A stretch of 55,940 bases of DNA. Source: Spirochaetaceae bacterium (GTDB taxonomy: Bacteria > Spirochaetota > Spirochaetia > SZUA-6 > DRHE01). Position 1 is the first letter of the stretch; each line of letters begins with the position of its first letter. The position numbers and the translations under genes are program-made. Below the pieces are notes generated by a model that did not search any database, had not been told where the DNA came from, and saw only the letters and a program-made list of their open reading frames with translations. The stretch lies in assembly GCA_020353535.1 (NCBI GenBank), contig CP070696.1:3639446-3695385 (forward strand), written 5' to 3'. Below, one piece after another: positions 25,983-34,130 of the stretch.

Positions 25983-27104
25983 ATGACCATCCTGATTCTG
26001 GCTTTGCTTTTTTTCGTCTGGCTTGCCCCCTTCCTGTTCCTCTGGAGCATTCCCTACCCCTCACAGCCAGGGCCGCTGGACACACCGGGAGGTTCATCAC
26101 CTCTCTCCGTATCCATCATCATCCCGGCGCGTAACGAAGAGACGACGCTGCCGATATTGCTGCAATCCCTGAAGGCTCAGGATGTAAATCCGATTGAGGT
26201 ACTGGTCGTGGACGACCATTCTGAAGACGCCACCGCCCGGATTGCTGCCAGGCACGATGCACTCGTCGTCCCCTCCGCCCCGCTTCCCAAAGGATGGTTG
26301 GGCAAGCCCTGGGCCTGCTGGCAGGGCGCCCGGCGGGCTGGTGGCGAGATATTTCTGTTTCTCGATGCGGACACCTGCCTGGAACCGGGGGGGTTGAGAA
26401 AAATAGTATTATCATACCTACGCCACGGCGGCTTGGTGTCCATATGGCCGTATCACCGAATGGAGCGCCTCTACGAGCGCCTTTCGGCTCTGTTCAACAT
26501 CATCATCATGGCCAGCATGGGTTCTTTCACCATCCGGGGTGAAAGAGAAGGCAGCCTCGGCGCTTTCGGCCCCTGCGTGATCTGCTCAAGGAGGGACTAC
26601 TTCAGCAGCGGAGGGCATGAGGGAGTTCGGGGAGCGATCTTGGAGGATGTCGCCCTGGGACAGCTGTTCACTCGCGCTGGATTCGAGATTCACAATTACG
26701 GCGGCAAGGGAGCCATATCCTTCCGCATGTACCCCGCGGGAATTGGCTCCCTGATCACCGGCTTCACCAAGGGAATGGCTTCGGGAGCCAGGGCGGCGGC
26801 CCCCAAAATACTCGTGCCAATCATCTGCTGGATTACAGGAGGATTCATCGTATCCTTCTGGCTGCTGTACCTGCTGCTCAGCTGGAACCTGGAGTCAGCG
26901 GTTCCCTGGATCGTTCTCCATATTCTCTATGTCCTGCAGATATTCTGGATTCTCTTTCGAATGGGCAATTACGGCTTTTATTCGGCCCTGCTGTATCCGC
27001 TTGCCTTCATGTTCTTCGCAGCCGTCTTCACCGTTTCCCTGCTGAGGACGTTCCTAAAGAGGGAGGTACGCTGGAAGGGCCGGAAGATCGATATGGAGAG
27101 GTAA
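25983..27104 (+). CDS. Family 2 glycosyltransferase, CrtQ-like
   Basis: 373 aa membrane glycosyltransferase. One N-terminal helix (3-24), a GT-A domain with SIIIPARNEE (45-53), VVDDHSED, the PKGWLGKPWACWQGA segment (102-116) and the metal motif DAD (128-130), then LEDVALG and three or four C-terminal helices. Length and layout match 4,4'-diaponeurosporenoate glycosyltransferase (CrtQ) and the related CruC and hopanoid-type enzymes. It is followed after 4 bp by a carotenoid-desaturase-like gene and then an acyltransferase. The likely role is to add a sugar to a carotenoid or similar isoprenoid at the inner membrane; the acceptor is inferred. Confidence 0.75.
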   Translation: MTILILALLFFVWLAPFLFLWSIPYPSQPGPLDTPGGSSPLSVSIIIPARNEETTLPILLQSLKAQDVNPIEVLVVDDHSEDATARIAARHDALVVPSAPLPKGWLGKPWACWQGARRAGGEIFLFLDADTCLEPGGLRKIVLSYLRHGGLVSIWPYHRMERLYERLSALFNIIIMASMGSFTIRGEREGSLGAFGPCVICSRRDYFSSGGHEGVRGAILEDVALGQLFTRAGFEIHNYGGKGAISFRMYPAGIGSLITGFTKGMASGARAAAPKILVPIICWITGGFIVSFWLLYLLLSWNLESAVPWIVLHILYVLQIFWILFRMGNYGFYSALLYPLAFMFFAAVFTVSLLRTFLKREVRWKGRKIDMER

Positions 27105-27108
27105 CCTT

Positions 27109-28635
27109 ATGAACAAGCGACGAGGATTGCTGGAAGGCATCATCATGAAACGCCTGGGGGGGAATCGGCTTCAGGTCAACGAAGTTGATACAAGCCGGCC
27201 CCTGAAAATCCGGAAGGATAAAACCATCGCCGTAATCGGCGCGGGCATTGCCGGCCTGGCTGCAGCGGCGGTGCTCGCCGAACGGGGATTCCGGGTAACC
27301 CTGTTCGAAAAGAACGACTATCTGGGTGGAAAGATCGGCTCCTGGCCGGTTCGCTTCAAAGACGGCTTCCAGACGCAGGTGGAGCACGGCTTTCATGCCT
27401 TCTTCAGGCAGTACTACAACCTGTTTGCCCTGTTGGACCGCATCGGCTCCGCTAAATATCTTATACCCATCGAGGATTACCTGATCTCCACTCTTGATCA
27501 CGGGAATTACGGCTTCAAGGGGATCAGGACGACCCCGGCGCTGAACATGCTCTCCATGGCCAGACACAAGGTGTACAAGCTGGGGGATATGATGAAGAAC
27601 CCGGAATCCAGGCGGCTGCTGGCGTTTCTGCAGTACGACGCCGAACGGACCTTCTCCCGCTTCGATCATTTGTCTTTCCAACAGTTCGCCGAGCAGGTCG
27701 GCCTGCCTCCGCAGATGCGGGTCATCTTCAGCACCTTCACCAGAGCGTTTTTCGCCGAATCCCATCTGATGTCCATGGCGGAAATGATCAAGAGCTTCCA
27801 CTTCTACTTTCTCAGCAACGATCTGGGACTGATCTACGATGTTCTCCGGGATGATTTCGCAACCACTTTTATCGCACCGGCACGGAAGCACCTCGAAGGC
27901 AACGGCGTTGATATACGAATGGGGAAACCGATACAAGCTCTTCAGCGCCGCGAGCGGGGATTCACGGTAGACAGAGAAGCATTCGACTATGTCATCTTAG
28001 CCACCGATGTGGTGGGCAGTCGATCGATAGCGGAGGCCTCCGCCTTTCTCGAGGCGGAGAATCCGGACAGCTTTCTGAAACTCGTCGCACTGAAGGCCTC
28101 CCAGCGTTATTCGGTCCTGCGCCTCTGGATGGATCGGGATCTGGAGGAAGACCTGCCCTTCTTCATCTTTACCGACCGGGTCAAGCTCCTCGACTCGATA
28201 TCCCTGTACCACAACCTGGAAGACGCTTCGGCAAAATGGGCCAAAGCAAACAAGGGGGGCGTATACGAGCTGCATTCCTACGCCGTGCCGGACGATGTCA
28301 GGGACAAGCGGGAGATCCGAAAGCATTTCCTCGAGGAGCTGTACGCTTATCTGCCGGAGCTGAAGCGGGCAAAGATCCTCTACGAGTATCATCAGCTGCG
28401 GGACGATTTCACGGCCTTCCACACGGGTCTGTATGATCGGCGACCCCCCTTTGATCCCGGCATCGTCAACCTCTACCTCGCCGGCGACTGGGTCAGGCTT
28501 CCCTACCCGGCCATGCTGATGGAAGCGGCCTGCACCTCCGCTCTCCTGTCGGCAAACGCCATTCTGGCAAAGGAAGGACTGAGATCCGAGCCGGTTTTCT
28601 CCGTCCCGTTGCAGGGTCTTCTGGCCAGGCGGTAG
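27109..28635 (+). CDS. FAD-dependent carotenoid desaturase/CrtU-like oxidoreductase
   Basis: 508 aa. FAD-binding Rossmann fold with GAGIAG (44-49) and the ribose-binding Glu67 (LFEKND); the segment VEHGFHAFFRQYYN (91-104) is characteristic of the CrtU/Zds branch of carotene desaturases and ring-modifying enzymes; the C-terminal FAD motif is LYLAGDWV..PYPAMLMEAACTS. GAGAGG precedes the ATG. Tightly packed between the glycosyltransferase and an acyltransferase gene. It probably desaturates, isomerises or aromatises a carotenoid. No phytoene synthase, CrtI or cyclase gene is in the window, so the core pathway must be elsewhere, and a non-carotenoid polyene or quinone substrate remains possible. 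Confidence 0.75.
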   Translation: MNKRRGLLEGIIMKRLGGNRLQVNEVDTSRPLKIRKDKTIAVIGAGIAGLAAAAVLAERGFRVTLFEKNDYLGGKIGSWPVRFKDGFQTQVEHGFHAFFRQYYNLFALLDRIGSAKYLIPIEDYLISTLDHGNYGFKGIRTTPALNMLSMARHKVYKLGDMMKNPESRRLLAFLQYDAERTFSRFDHLSFQQFAEQVGLPPQMRVIFSTFTRAFFAESHLMSMAEMIKSFHFYFLSNDLGLIYDVLRDDFATTFIAPARKHLEGNGVDIRMGKPIQALQRRERGFTVDREAFDYVILATDVVGSRSIAEASAFLEAENPDSFLKLVALKASQRYSVLRLWMDRDLEEDLPFFIFTDRVKLLDSISLYHNLEDASAKWAKANKGGVYELHSYAVPDDVRDKREIRKHFLEELYAYLPELKRAKILYEYHQLRDDFTAFHTGLYDRRPPFDPGIVNLYLAGDWVRLPYPAMLMEAACTSALLSANAILAKEGLRSEPVFSVPLQGLLARR

Positions 28636-28640
28636 ACATC

Positions 28641-29897
28641 ATGGCAAAGAAACGAGACAAACTGCGCGAATCTCGGCCGGTCGGCCGTCTGTTCTACATC
28701 TTCGCCTCCCTGTACCTTCGTCCGCCGCTTTTCAGGTTTTTCAAGCTCATCCCGCAGAACACGGCGATCATTCCAACGAGGGGAGCTGGGATTCTGGTCG
28801 CCAGTCACGTTAACTTCTTCGATCCGATCTGGATCTACGACGTGCTGGAACGACCGATCTACTTCATGGCCACCGAGGAGTTGTTCCGCGGAACGATACT
28901 GAGCTTCGTGGTACGCCTGTTCGGCGCCTTCCCGATACGCAAAAAGGCCGGAGATTTCCAGTCGGTCAAGAATATGTTTACGGTGATCAAGGCCGGTGGA
29001 CTGATCGGCATCTATCCGGAGGGCGTACGGACCTGGGACGGCACTAACGCTCCGCTCATCCCGACGATTGCCCGCATCATCCGACTGACGAAGGTACCAG
29101 TGTACTCATGTAGGATTGAAGGCGGGTACCTTCACTTTCCCCGCTGGGCCGACAAGTGGCGCCCGATTCGGCCCCGCCTGATCTTCGAGCAGCTGTACAC
29201 CCCCGATACAATCCCTGCTACCGACGAACAGATTCTTTCCGAAATCGCCGCGGCGATCCGCATCCGGGATTACGAGCTGCCCATCGATGCTTCCACAGAG
29301 AGGGTAGCCGGTCTGGCCGCCGGTATAGACAGGCTCATCTATCGCTGCCCCAGCTGCCAGAGCCTGGAGACACTCGAAGCGGTGGAGCCCCTGTCGACCA
29401 ACCTAGTAGAGTGCCGCAGCTGTTTTGCATGCTGGAAGGTGGACCTGGGTAGCCGTTTGACAGAGGTGGATGAAGATGAACGGGCAGTCGGGGAAGCGCA
29501 GACCGCAGCCGCGGTTTATCGTCGCATACGGAGCTTTCCCCTCAAACCGATCGCTGCCAGCCCCCTTTCGCTCCAGGAGGGAGAAAAGCTCTTCCTGGCC
29601 AGCCGGCCCCATTTCCTCTACCGGGAAAAACAGTTCCCCGACCTGCGACTCATCGGCTTCGGCCGGGCTTTTCTGACCGACCGTCGGTTTATCTTCCACG
29701 GCCGCTTGGAGAGAATGGGCCGGATGAGTTTGGTCGTGCCTCTGGAGCAGATCGATTCCCTGAGTGTCGAGCCTGGTAACAAGCTCCATTTCATGTACCG
29801 CGGTCACCTCTACCGGATTCCGATCCGGAACGAGAGCGCCCTGAAGTGGTACGATTATCTGCAGCAGCTGGTGGAGAAGCGGAAAGCCGGCAAGTAA
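28641..29897 (+). CDS. PlsC-like acyltransferase fused to zinc ribbon and PH/GRAM-like domain
   Basis: 418 aa, about twice a normal PlsC. Residues 45-210 hold the acyltransferase domain: HX4D at His56-Asp61 (SHVNFFD), YPEGVRTWDG (125-134) and VPVYSCRIEGGY. Residues about 233-268 form a zinc-ribbon-like finger with Cys236, Cys239, Cys258, Cys261 and Cys264. Residues about 300-415 are rich in beta strands (EKLFLASRPHFLY, AFLTDRRFIFHGR, SLVVPLEQIDSLSVEPGNKLHFMYRG) and look like a bacterial PH or GRAM-type domain. The gene starts 5 bp after the desaturase gene. The likely role is acyl transfer to the operon's product, with the tail tethering or sensing lipid. The domain fusion is unusual. Confidence 0.78.
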   Translation: MAKKRDKLRESRPVGRLFYIFASLYLRPPLFRFFKLIPQNTAIIPTRGAGILVASHVNFFDPIWIYDVLERPIYFMATEELFRGTILSFVVRLFGAFPIRKKAGDFQSVKNMFTVIKAGGLIGIYPEGVRTWDGTNAPLIPTIARIIRLTKVPVYSCRIEGGYLHFPRWADKWRPIRPRLIFEQLYTPDTIPATDEQILSEIAAAIRIRDYELPIDASTERVAGLAAGIDRLIYRCPSCQSLETLEAVEPLSTNLVECRSCFACWKVDLGSRLTEVDEDERAVGEAQTAAAVYRRIRSFPLKPIAASPLSLQEGEKLFLASRPHFLYREKQFPDLRLIGFGRAFLTDRRFIFHGRLERMGRMSLVVPLEQIDSLSVEPGNKLHFMYRGHLYRIPIRNESALKWYDYLQQLVEKRKAGK

Positions 29898-29910
29898 TCC
29901 GGCAGCACGA

Positions 29911-30450
29911 TCACCCTCCGTTCTGAAGCGCCTTTAACTCCATTGTATAGCCATCACGCACATGTTTCCGCATCGTATTCTCGGCACGGGCAGGATCGCC
30001 GGAGATGATGCTTTACGCTAAGTTTCGGTGCTGTTCGGGATTGTCGCTGCGCCATTCGATATGATAGGCGTCCGAGAGGATGACCGTATGCAGGTTGCTC
30101 CGGTTGATAGACTGAATCAGCTCCGGACATCGGGTGATATTAACGATCTTTTCGTGCAGCTTGTAGTGGAGATTGGCCTTGTCCTGCCGACTCATCCGAT
30201 CACCGACAAGCTCCCGGTCGCACTCCGCGGCCAGCTCCATGAGCTCCCGTTTATCCTCATCCGTGAGATTCTCCGCTGCCAATCGCGCCGCCATTCCTTC
30301 AAGAGCTTCCCGCACCGTAATCGTCGTGGTGTTAAAGGTTTCTGCCAGCTTTCTCTGAGGGAGGCGTTCCCCCGGAGCGTACTGACCGGTAATTATGGCG
30401 TTGCGAATCGCTTCATAGATTTTTTCATACTCGGTCCGAAAGTCGGGCAT
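29911..30450 (-). pseudogene. Broken GntR/FCD regulator (internal deletion and stop codon)
   Basis: The frame starts like a normal GntR protein (YEAIRNAIITGQYAPGERL...TTTITVREAL) and then jumps straight to EGMAARLAAENLTDEDKREL, which belongs about 37 residues later in the FCD domain. Compared with the intact GntR at 18414, the wing of the winged helix and the start of the FCD domain are missing; the join is at about 30295-30315. A TAA at 30013-30015 ends the frame at residue 145, yet the same frame continues for 34 family-like codons (SIISGDPARAENTMRKHV and on) to a TGA at 29911-29913. Both defects make it very likely non-functional. It lies 11 bp after the hydroxyacid dehydrogenase gene and was probably its regulator. 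Confidence 0.88.
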
Positions 30451-30461
30451 GTATTGCTCCC

Positions 30462-31472
30462 TTACACGACGCGGGTCATTTCTTCATATCGCCCTTCGAG
30501 AAACTTTTCGATGTTCTGCAGAATATTCTGGTGCACCCGGAAGTTCGCCTCCAGAGTGTTCGAAGCCACATGAGGAGTGAGAATTACGTTGTCAAGCGTA
30601 CGAAGGTCTTTTTCCGGAGACAGCGGCACATACGGCTCAGCGTGAAAAACATCCAGGGCGGCGGCTTTCAATCTCCCGTGTGTCAGGGCGTCGTACAGGG
30701 AATCCTCGTCGATCAGCGCACCCCGCCCGGTGTTGATCAAGTACGCAGAGGGTTTTAAAGCCGCCAGCCTTTCGGCATCGAAGAATCCCCGAGTCTGTTC
30801 AGTGGCCGGCATGTGTATTGAGAGTATGTCCAGAGAATCTGCGAACGATCGGTAATCGGTCAGATACTCTCGGAGCCCATATTTCCCGCGGAACTCCTCC
30901 TCAGCGATTCCCTCGTTCGACAGCTGATCGGCCAGGGGAAGGCTGTCGAAGGCCACCACCTTCATCCCCAGCCCCTGAGAAGCGATGATAGCAACCTGCT
31001 TGCCGATCTTTCCGAAACCCGCCACGCCCAGGATCTTGCCCGCGACCTCCACCGTGGTCACCGGAGCGAAGCGGGAATCCCGCATCGAACGGTCGAGAGC
31101 GGGAATATCCCGCACCAAGCTAAGCATCAGGGCGATGGCATGTTTCGCCACCGATTGATCCAACGTACCCGGGGTGATTGTCGCCATGATGTTATGCCTC
31201 TTGCAGAGCTCCAGATCCACGCCATCGTATCCCACACCGTGACGGGCGATCAGCGCCGGTCTGTTTCCGGCGGACTCCTGCAAGGCCCTGTACAACTTAT
31301 CCCGATACCTGTACACGCCCAGAATCACGATTCGGGCTTTGTGGTCACGGACGCAGCCGGCCAGTACGCTCTCCTCCTCCGGACAGCTGATCCACTGGTA
31401 TGCGGATCCGTAGGTGCGAAAGTTACGCTCTCCTTTCACGAATTGGGCTTCCGTACAGATTACAGGTTCCAT
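30462..31472 (-). CDS. D-isomer-specific 2-hydroxyacid dehydrogenase
   Basis: 336 aa from the ATG at 31472, which has AGGAAGG eight bases upstream; the frame opens earlier at 31514. Reduces a 2-keto acid to a D-2-hydroxyacid, or the reverse, with NAD(H). Nucleotide loop GVAGFGKIGKQ, catalytic Arg in INTGRGALID, Glu in VFHAEPYVP and His in LTPHVAS are all present, and ARHGVGYDGVD is the substrate-side loop. It follows the sulfatase gene by 20 bp. Together they could use a sulfated sugar-acid or phosphoglycerate-like substrate, but the substrate cannot be told. Confidence 0.88.
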   Translation of the reverse strand: MEPVICTEAQFVKGERNFRTYGSAYQWISCPEEESVLAGCVRDHKARIVILGVYRYRDKLYRALQESAGNRPALIARHGVGYDGVDLELCKRHNIMATITPGTLDQSVAKHAIALMLSLVRDIPALDRSMRDSRFAPVTTVEVAGKILGVAGFGKIGKQVAIIASQGLGMKVVAFDSLPLADQLSNEGIAEEEFRGKYGLREYLTDYRSFADSLDILSIHMPATEQTRGFFDAERLAALKPSAYLINTGRGALIDEDSLYDALTHGRLKAAALDVFHAEPYVPLSPEKDLRTLDNVILTPHVASNTLEANFRVHQNILQNIEKFLEGRYEEMTRVV

Positions 31473-31492
31473 CAAAGCGCCTTCCTTTCTCA

Positions 31493-33019
31493 TCACCGTT
31501 TGAATCGGCTCCAAATTTGGTCCGCCTGCTCTTGAGAATCGACCACCGGCAGCAGTGCCAAAGCCCGGCGGTCCAACTTGCTGGCGATGAAATCAAAATC
31601 TTCCGGGGCAAGGTCGCCCCAAATGATGAGGGGTTTGTGTTCGAGTATCTTTCGATAGTACGGTAATAGTTCTTCGGCCCTCGGCCCTCCGAAATCGATA
31701 TGCAGTTCTATGGCGCTCAGCGACGTCTCGACCAGGTACTCCACCGGGATATAGGTGCTGGGATGAAGATGGATCACACTGGTGTCGAAGCTGCGCGCCA
31801 TCTCGTGAATCGCCGGGGCGACAAACTCGCCGAACAGCCGCGGAGACATCAGCGCCGAGGCCAATTCGGCAAACACGGCGTAATGCTGCGTGCCGGCTTC
31901 AGCACGCAACAACGACGCAAGCGATAGTCCCCAAAACGTATAGTCGTACTTTCTGCTCGCCCCTGCCAACTCGAGAAACGTCGGATATAGATCGAGATGG
32001 GAAACTAGAGCCTTGCTTATCCGCCTTCCGCTTCGCCGGTCACCGCCTCGAATAACCGGCCCGGCTAGGATCAGGGGAATGCCCACGCATTGCTCGTAGA
32101 AGAAGCGCTTGTCCCAGATACCGAAATCGCCCAAATTGTCTCCATGGTCCGAGGTGAACACAATCAGCGTATCGTCCAGCATTCCTCTCTGCTTCAAGGC
32201 ATTTATCAATTTCCCGATCCAGCGGTCTATCAGTGCACACTTGTCCATGTAGTGAGCCCGATTCTGCTTTGCCGTGAGCGAAAGGGCCTGATACTTGACG
32301 GAACCCCGCCGGACCGGCCCATCGGTTGTGGCACCGATGGGTTCGCTCATCGCCTCCGGATCGTGTCGGAGCTCTCCTGGGTGCCAGTAGGGGGGATGAG
32401 GACCGATGAAGGACAGATTGAGGTACAGCGGCTGGGAGCTGTCATAGTCCTCGATGAACTCCACGCCACGGTGGCCAATGAAACCGTCCGGGGTATCCTC
32501 CTCCGCGAAGGGGTGAGGCTTGCACTCCCAGGCCAGTTCGTCGAACACCCTGCGGAACTTTTCCGTTAGACCTTTTTCCTGTAGATGATGCGTGTAGGCA
32601 TCATCATTGTGCACGTTTTCGTCGTCATCCACCACCTGGAGCACCGAATCGAATCCGCACCCTTTGATCAGCTCATCGTCCTCTGTGACATCCATGCCGA
32701 TTCCGAAGCGGTCCAGAAAATGATGCTTGCCGATCAAAGCCGTGTAATAACCCGCCTGCTGGAGATGGCTCATAAAGGTAGTGGCCCGTAGATCCGAACG
32801 AATCGGGCCCGCCTGATTACCGCAAATCCCGTGTTGAGAAGGAAATTTCCCGGTAATGATCGAAGCTCGGGCCGGCTGGCAGAGCGGAGAAGCGCAGTAG
32901 GCGTTGGCGAACTGTACACCCCGTTCGGCCAGGGACATCAGTTTCGGAGTACTTGATCCGAGCGCATCTGGACGGAAATGATCGGTCAGAATCAGGATGA
33001 TATTGGGTTGGTCCGCCAT
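31493..33019 (-). CDS. Sulfatase (formylglycine type)
   Basis: 508 aa. The alkaline phosphatase/sulfatase fold is marked by ILTDHFRPDAL (metal Asp), the activation motif CQPAR (Cys47, Pro49, Arg51; C-x-P-x-R) followed by ASIITGKFPSQHG, and TSDHGDNLGDFG near the middle. Cys47 would need oxidation to formylglycine by an FGE or an anSME; neither is in the window. No signal peptide, so a cytoplasmic enzyme: choline-sulfatase-like or acting on imported organic sulfates. AGGAAAA precedes the ATG. The regulator that follows the operon is broken. Confidence 0.88.
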   Translation of the reverse strand: MADQPNIILILTDHFRPDALGSSTPKLMSLAERGVQFANAYCASPLCQPARASIITGKFPSQHGICGNQAGPIRSDLRATTFMSHLQQAGYYTALIGKHHFLDRFGIGMDVTEDDELIKGCGFDSVLQVVDDDENVHNDDAYTHHLQEKGLTEKFRRVFDELAWECKPHPFAEEDTPDGFIGHRGVEFIEDYDSSQPLYLNLSFIGPHPPYWHPGELRHDPEAMSEPIGATTDGPVRRGSVKYQALSLTAKQNRAHYMDKCALIDRWIGKLINALKQRGMLDDTLIVFTSDHGDNLGDFGIWDKRFFYEQCVGIPLILAGPVIRGGDRRSGRRISKALVSHLDLYPTFLELAGASRKYDYTFWGLSLASLLRAEAGTQHYAVFAELASALMSPRLFGEFVAPAIHEMARSFDTSVIHLHPSTYIPVEYLVETSLSAIELHIDFGGPRAEELLPYYRKILEHKPLIIWGDLAPEDFDFIASKLDRRALALLPVVDSQEQADQIWSRFKR

Positions 33020-33109
33020 GATTTTCCTGGTACTGTACGATTCTTGGATTCAACATATTACAACATTCCCCGCGATCATAGAAACCTACGTTTGTTTCTC
33101 AATAAAGTG

Positions 33110-33137
33110 TTGACAAATCCCGGCAATCTGTTATCAT
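33110..33137 (+). promoter_or_regulatory. Promoter of the second tetR gene
   Basis: Perfect -35 TTGACA (33110-33115), 16-bp spacer, -10 TATCAT (33132-33137), directly joined to a 20-bp palindrome. The leader before the ATG at 33163 is about 20 bases and has no ribosome site. Confidence 0.7.
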
Positions 33138-33156
33138 TGACTGAACGTTCAGTCAA
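33137..33156. promoter_or_regulatory. TetR operator, perfect 20-bp palindrome
   Basis: TTGACTGAACGTTCAGTCAA is its own reverse complement over all 20 bases and covers the transcription start of the tetR gene that follows. Confidence 0.88.
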
Positions 33157-33162
33157 CAAAAT

Positions 33163-33765
33163 ATGAGTAGGAAGGATATTCCTGACAGACGTCGCAAAGA
33201 GATTATGGAAAGCTGCTACCAGGTCATTGCCCGAAAAGGTTTGGAGGGAGCGACCCTGAAACGCATCGGCAGGGAGATGGGTGTGGCTCCGAGTCTGCTC
33301 ATCCACTACTTCAAGAACAAGGAAGAGCTGATGGTCGCACTGGTAGAATATATGGTCGAGAAGATGGAGACCACACTTCTCCCCGGTCTCGAGAAATTGA
33401 AAAACGCGAAAGAACGCCTGTCCTATTATATCGACAAAACCCTCAACTTCGACGTTGCCCAAACGGTGGACGATAAGGTCTTCTACGGCTGTTTTTATCT
33501 GGCGCTGAAAGACGAGCGCATCCGCAAGAGCTTCCAGCGCATGTACAACCGCGACAGCGATATCGTGATCCGGCTGATCAATGACTATGTCGAAGAGGAG
33601 GGCATCACCGGCATCGATCCGGAACAGATCGCCGTGCAAATCACCTCCTATATCGAAGGCTTCTATATCTATCGGGTCGTCTTTGGTGATACACCGAAGT
33701 TTCAGAGAGCTGTGCGGGGCTTGAAGCAGTTGCTGTGGTATGTCCTGGAGGGGAAGGTGAGGTGA
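33163..33765 (+). CDS. TetR-family repressor of the symporter operon
   Basis: 200 aa. The TetR DNA-binding domain is at about 9-56: RRKEIMESCYQVIARKGLEGATL and helix-turn-helix RIGREMGVAPSLLIHYFKNK, close to the BetI style. The C-terminal ligand domain is unassigned. A perfect operator overlaps its promoter and a near-identical one lies 23 bp after its stop, just ahead of the DUF3311-symporter-hydrolase operon. It probably represses itself and that operon and is released by the imported compound or its breakdown product. No ribosome site is visible before the ATG. Confidence 0.88.
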   Translation: MSRKDIPDRRRKEIMESCYQVIARKGLEGATLKRIGREMGVAPSLLIHYFKNKEELMVALVEYMVEKMETTLLPGLEKLKNAKERLSYYIDKTLNFDVAQTVDDKVFYGCFYLALKDERIRKSFQRMYNRDSDIVIRLINDYVEEEGITGIDPEQIAVQITSYIEGFYIYRVVFGDTPKFQRAVRGLKQLLWYVLEGKVR

Positions 33766-33788
33766 CGGCAGTAAAAAATACGTTTTCA

Positions 33789-33808
33789 TTGACTGATTGT
33801 TCAGTCAA
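33789..33808. promoter_or_regulatory. Second TetR operator before the symporter operon
   Basis: TTGACTGATTGTTCAGTCAA matches the perfect 20-bp operator at 33137-33156 at 18 positions, differing only in the centre. It lies between tetR and the DUF3311 gene. A promoter could not be placed with confidence. Confidence 0.8.
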
Positions 33809-33887
33809 TGAGTAAGGAGGTGCATAGCAAACAACGGTTTTACAAAGAAACAGGGCCGTAAAAAAAACTACAAAACGGAGGAATTAC

Positions 33888-34130
33888 ATGAAAGAGCAAG
33901 GAAAGAGCAAGAAGGCGCTGTACATCATCTTCATCGTCTTCTTCCTGGTCGTGTTCTGTTCCGTGACCTTCGGACCGATTGTCCGAATCTTCGATCGGAA
34001 CGACGTCTGGCTGATCGGTATGCCACTGTCGCAGTTTTGGATCCTATTCACCTCGCTGCTGATCGCCCTGGGCATTGGGGCGCTGTACTACATCGAGAGC
34101 GCAATCGATAGAAGGAGGCAAAGCCGATGA
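33888..34130 (+). CDS. Small membrane protein, DUF3311-like symporter partner
   Basis: 80 aa with a polar Lys-rich start and two helices (about 11-33 and 47-70), ending in a basic tail RRRQSR. The pattern PIVR...IGMPLSQFW fits DUF3311 proteins, small subunits encoded in front of sodium:solute symporters. GGAGG precedes the ATG. Its stop overlaps the symporter start as ATGA, so the two are translationally coupled and probably form one transporter. Confidence 0.75.
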   Translation: MKEQGKSKKALYIIFIVFFLVVFCSVTFGPIVRIFDRNDVWLIGMPLSQFWILFTSLLIALGIGALYYIESAIDRRRQSR

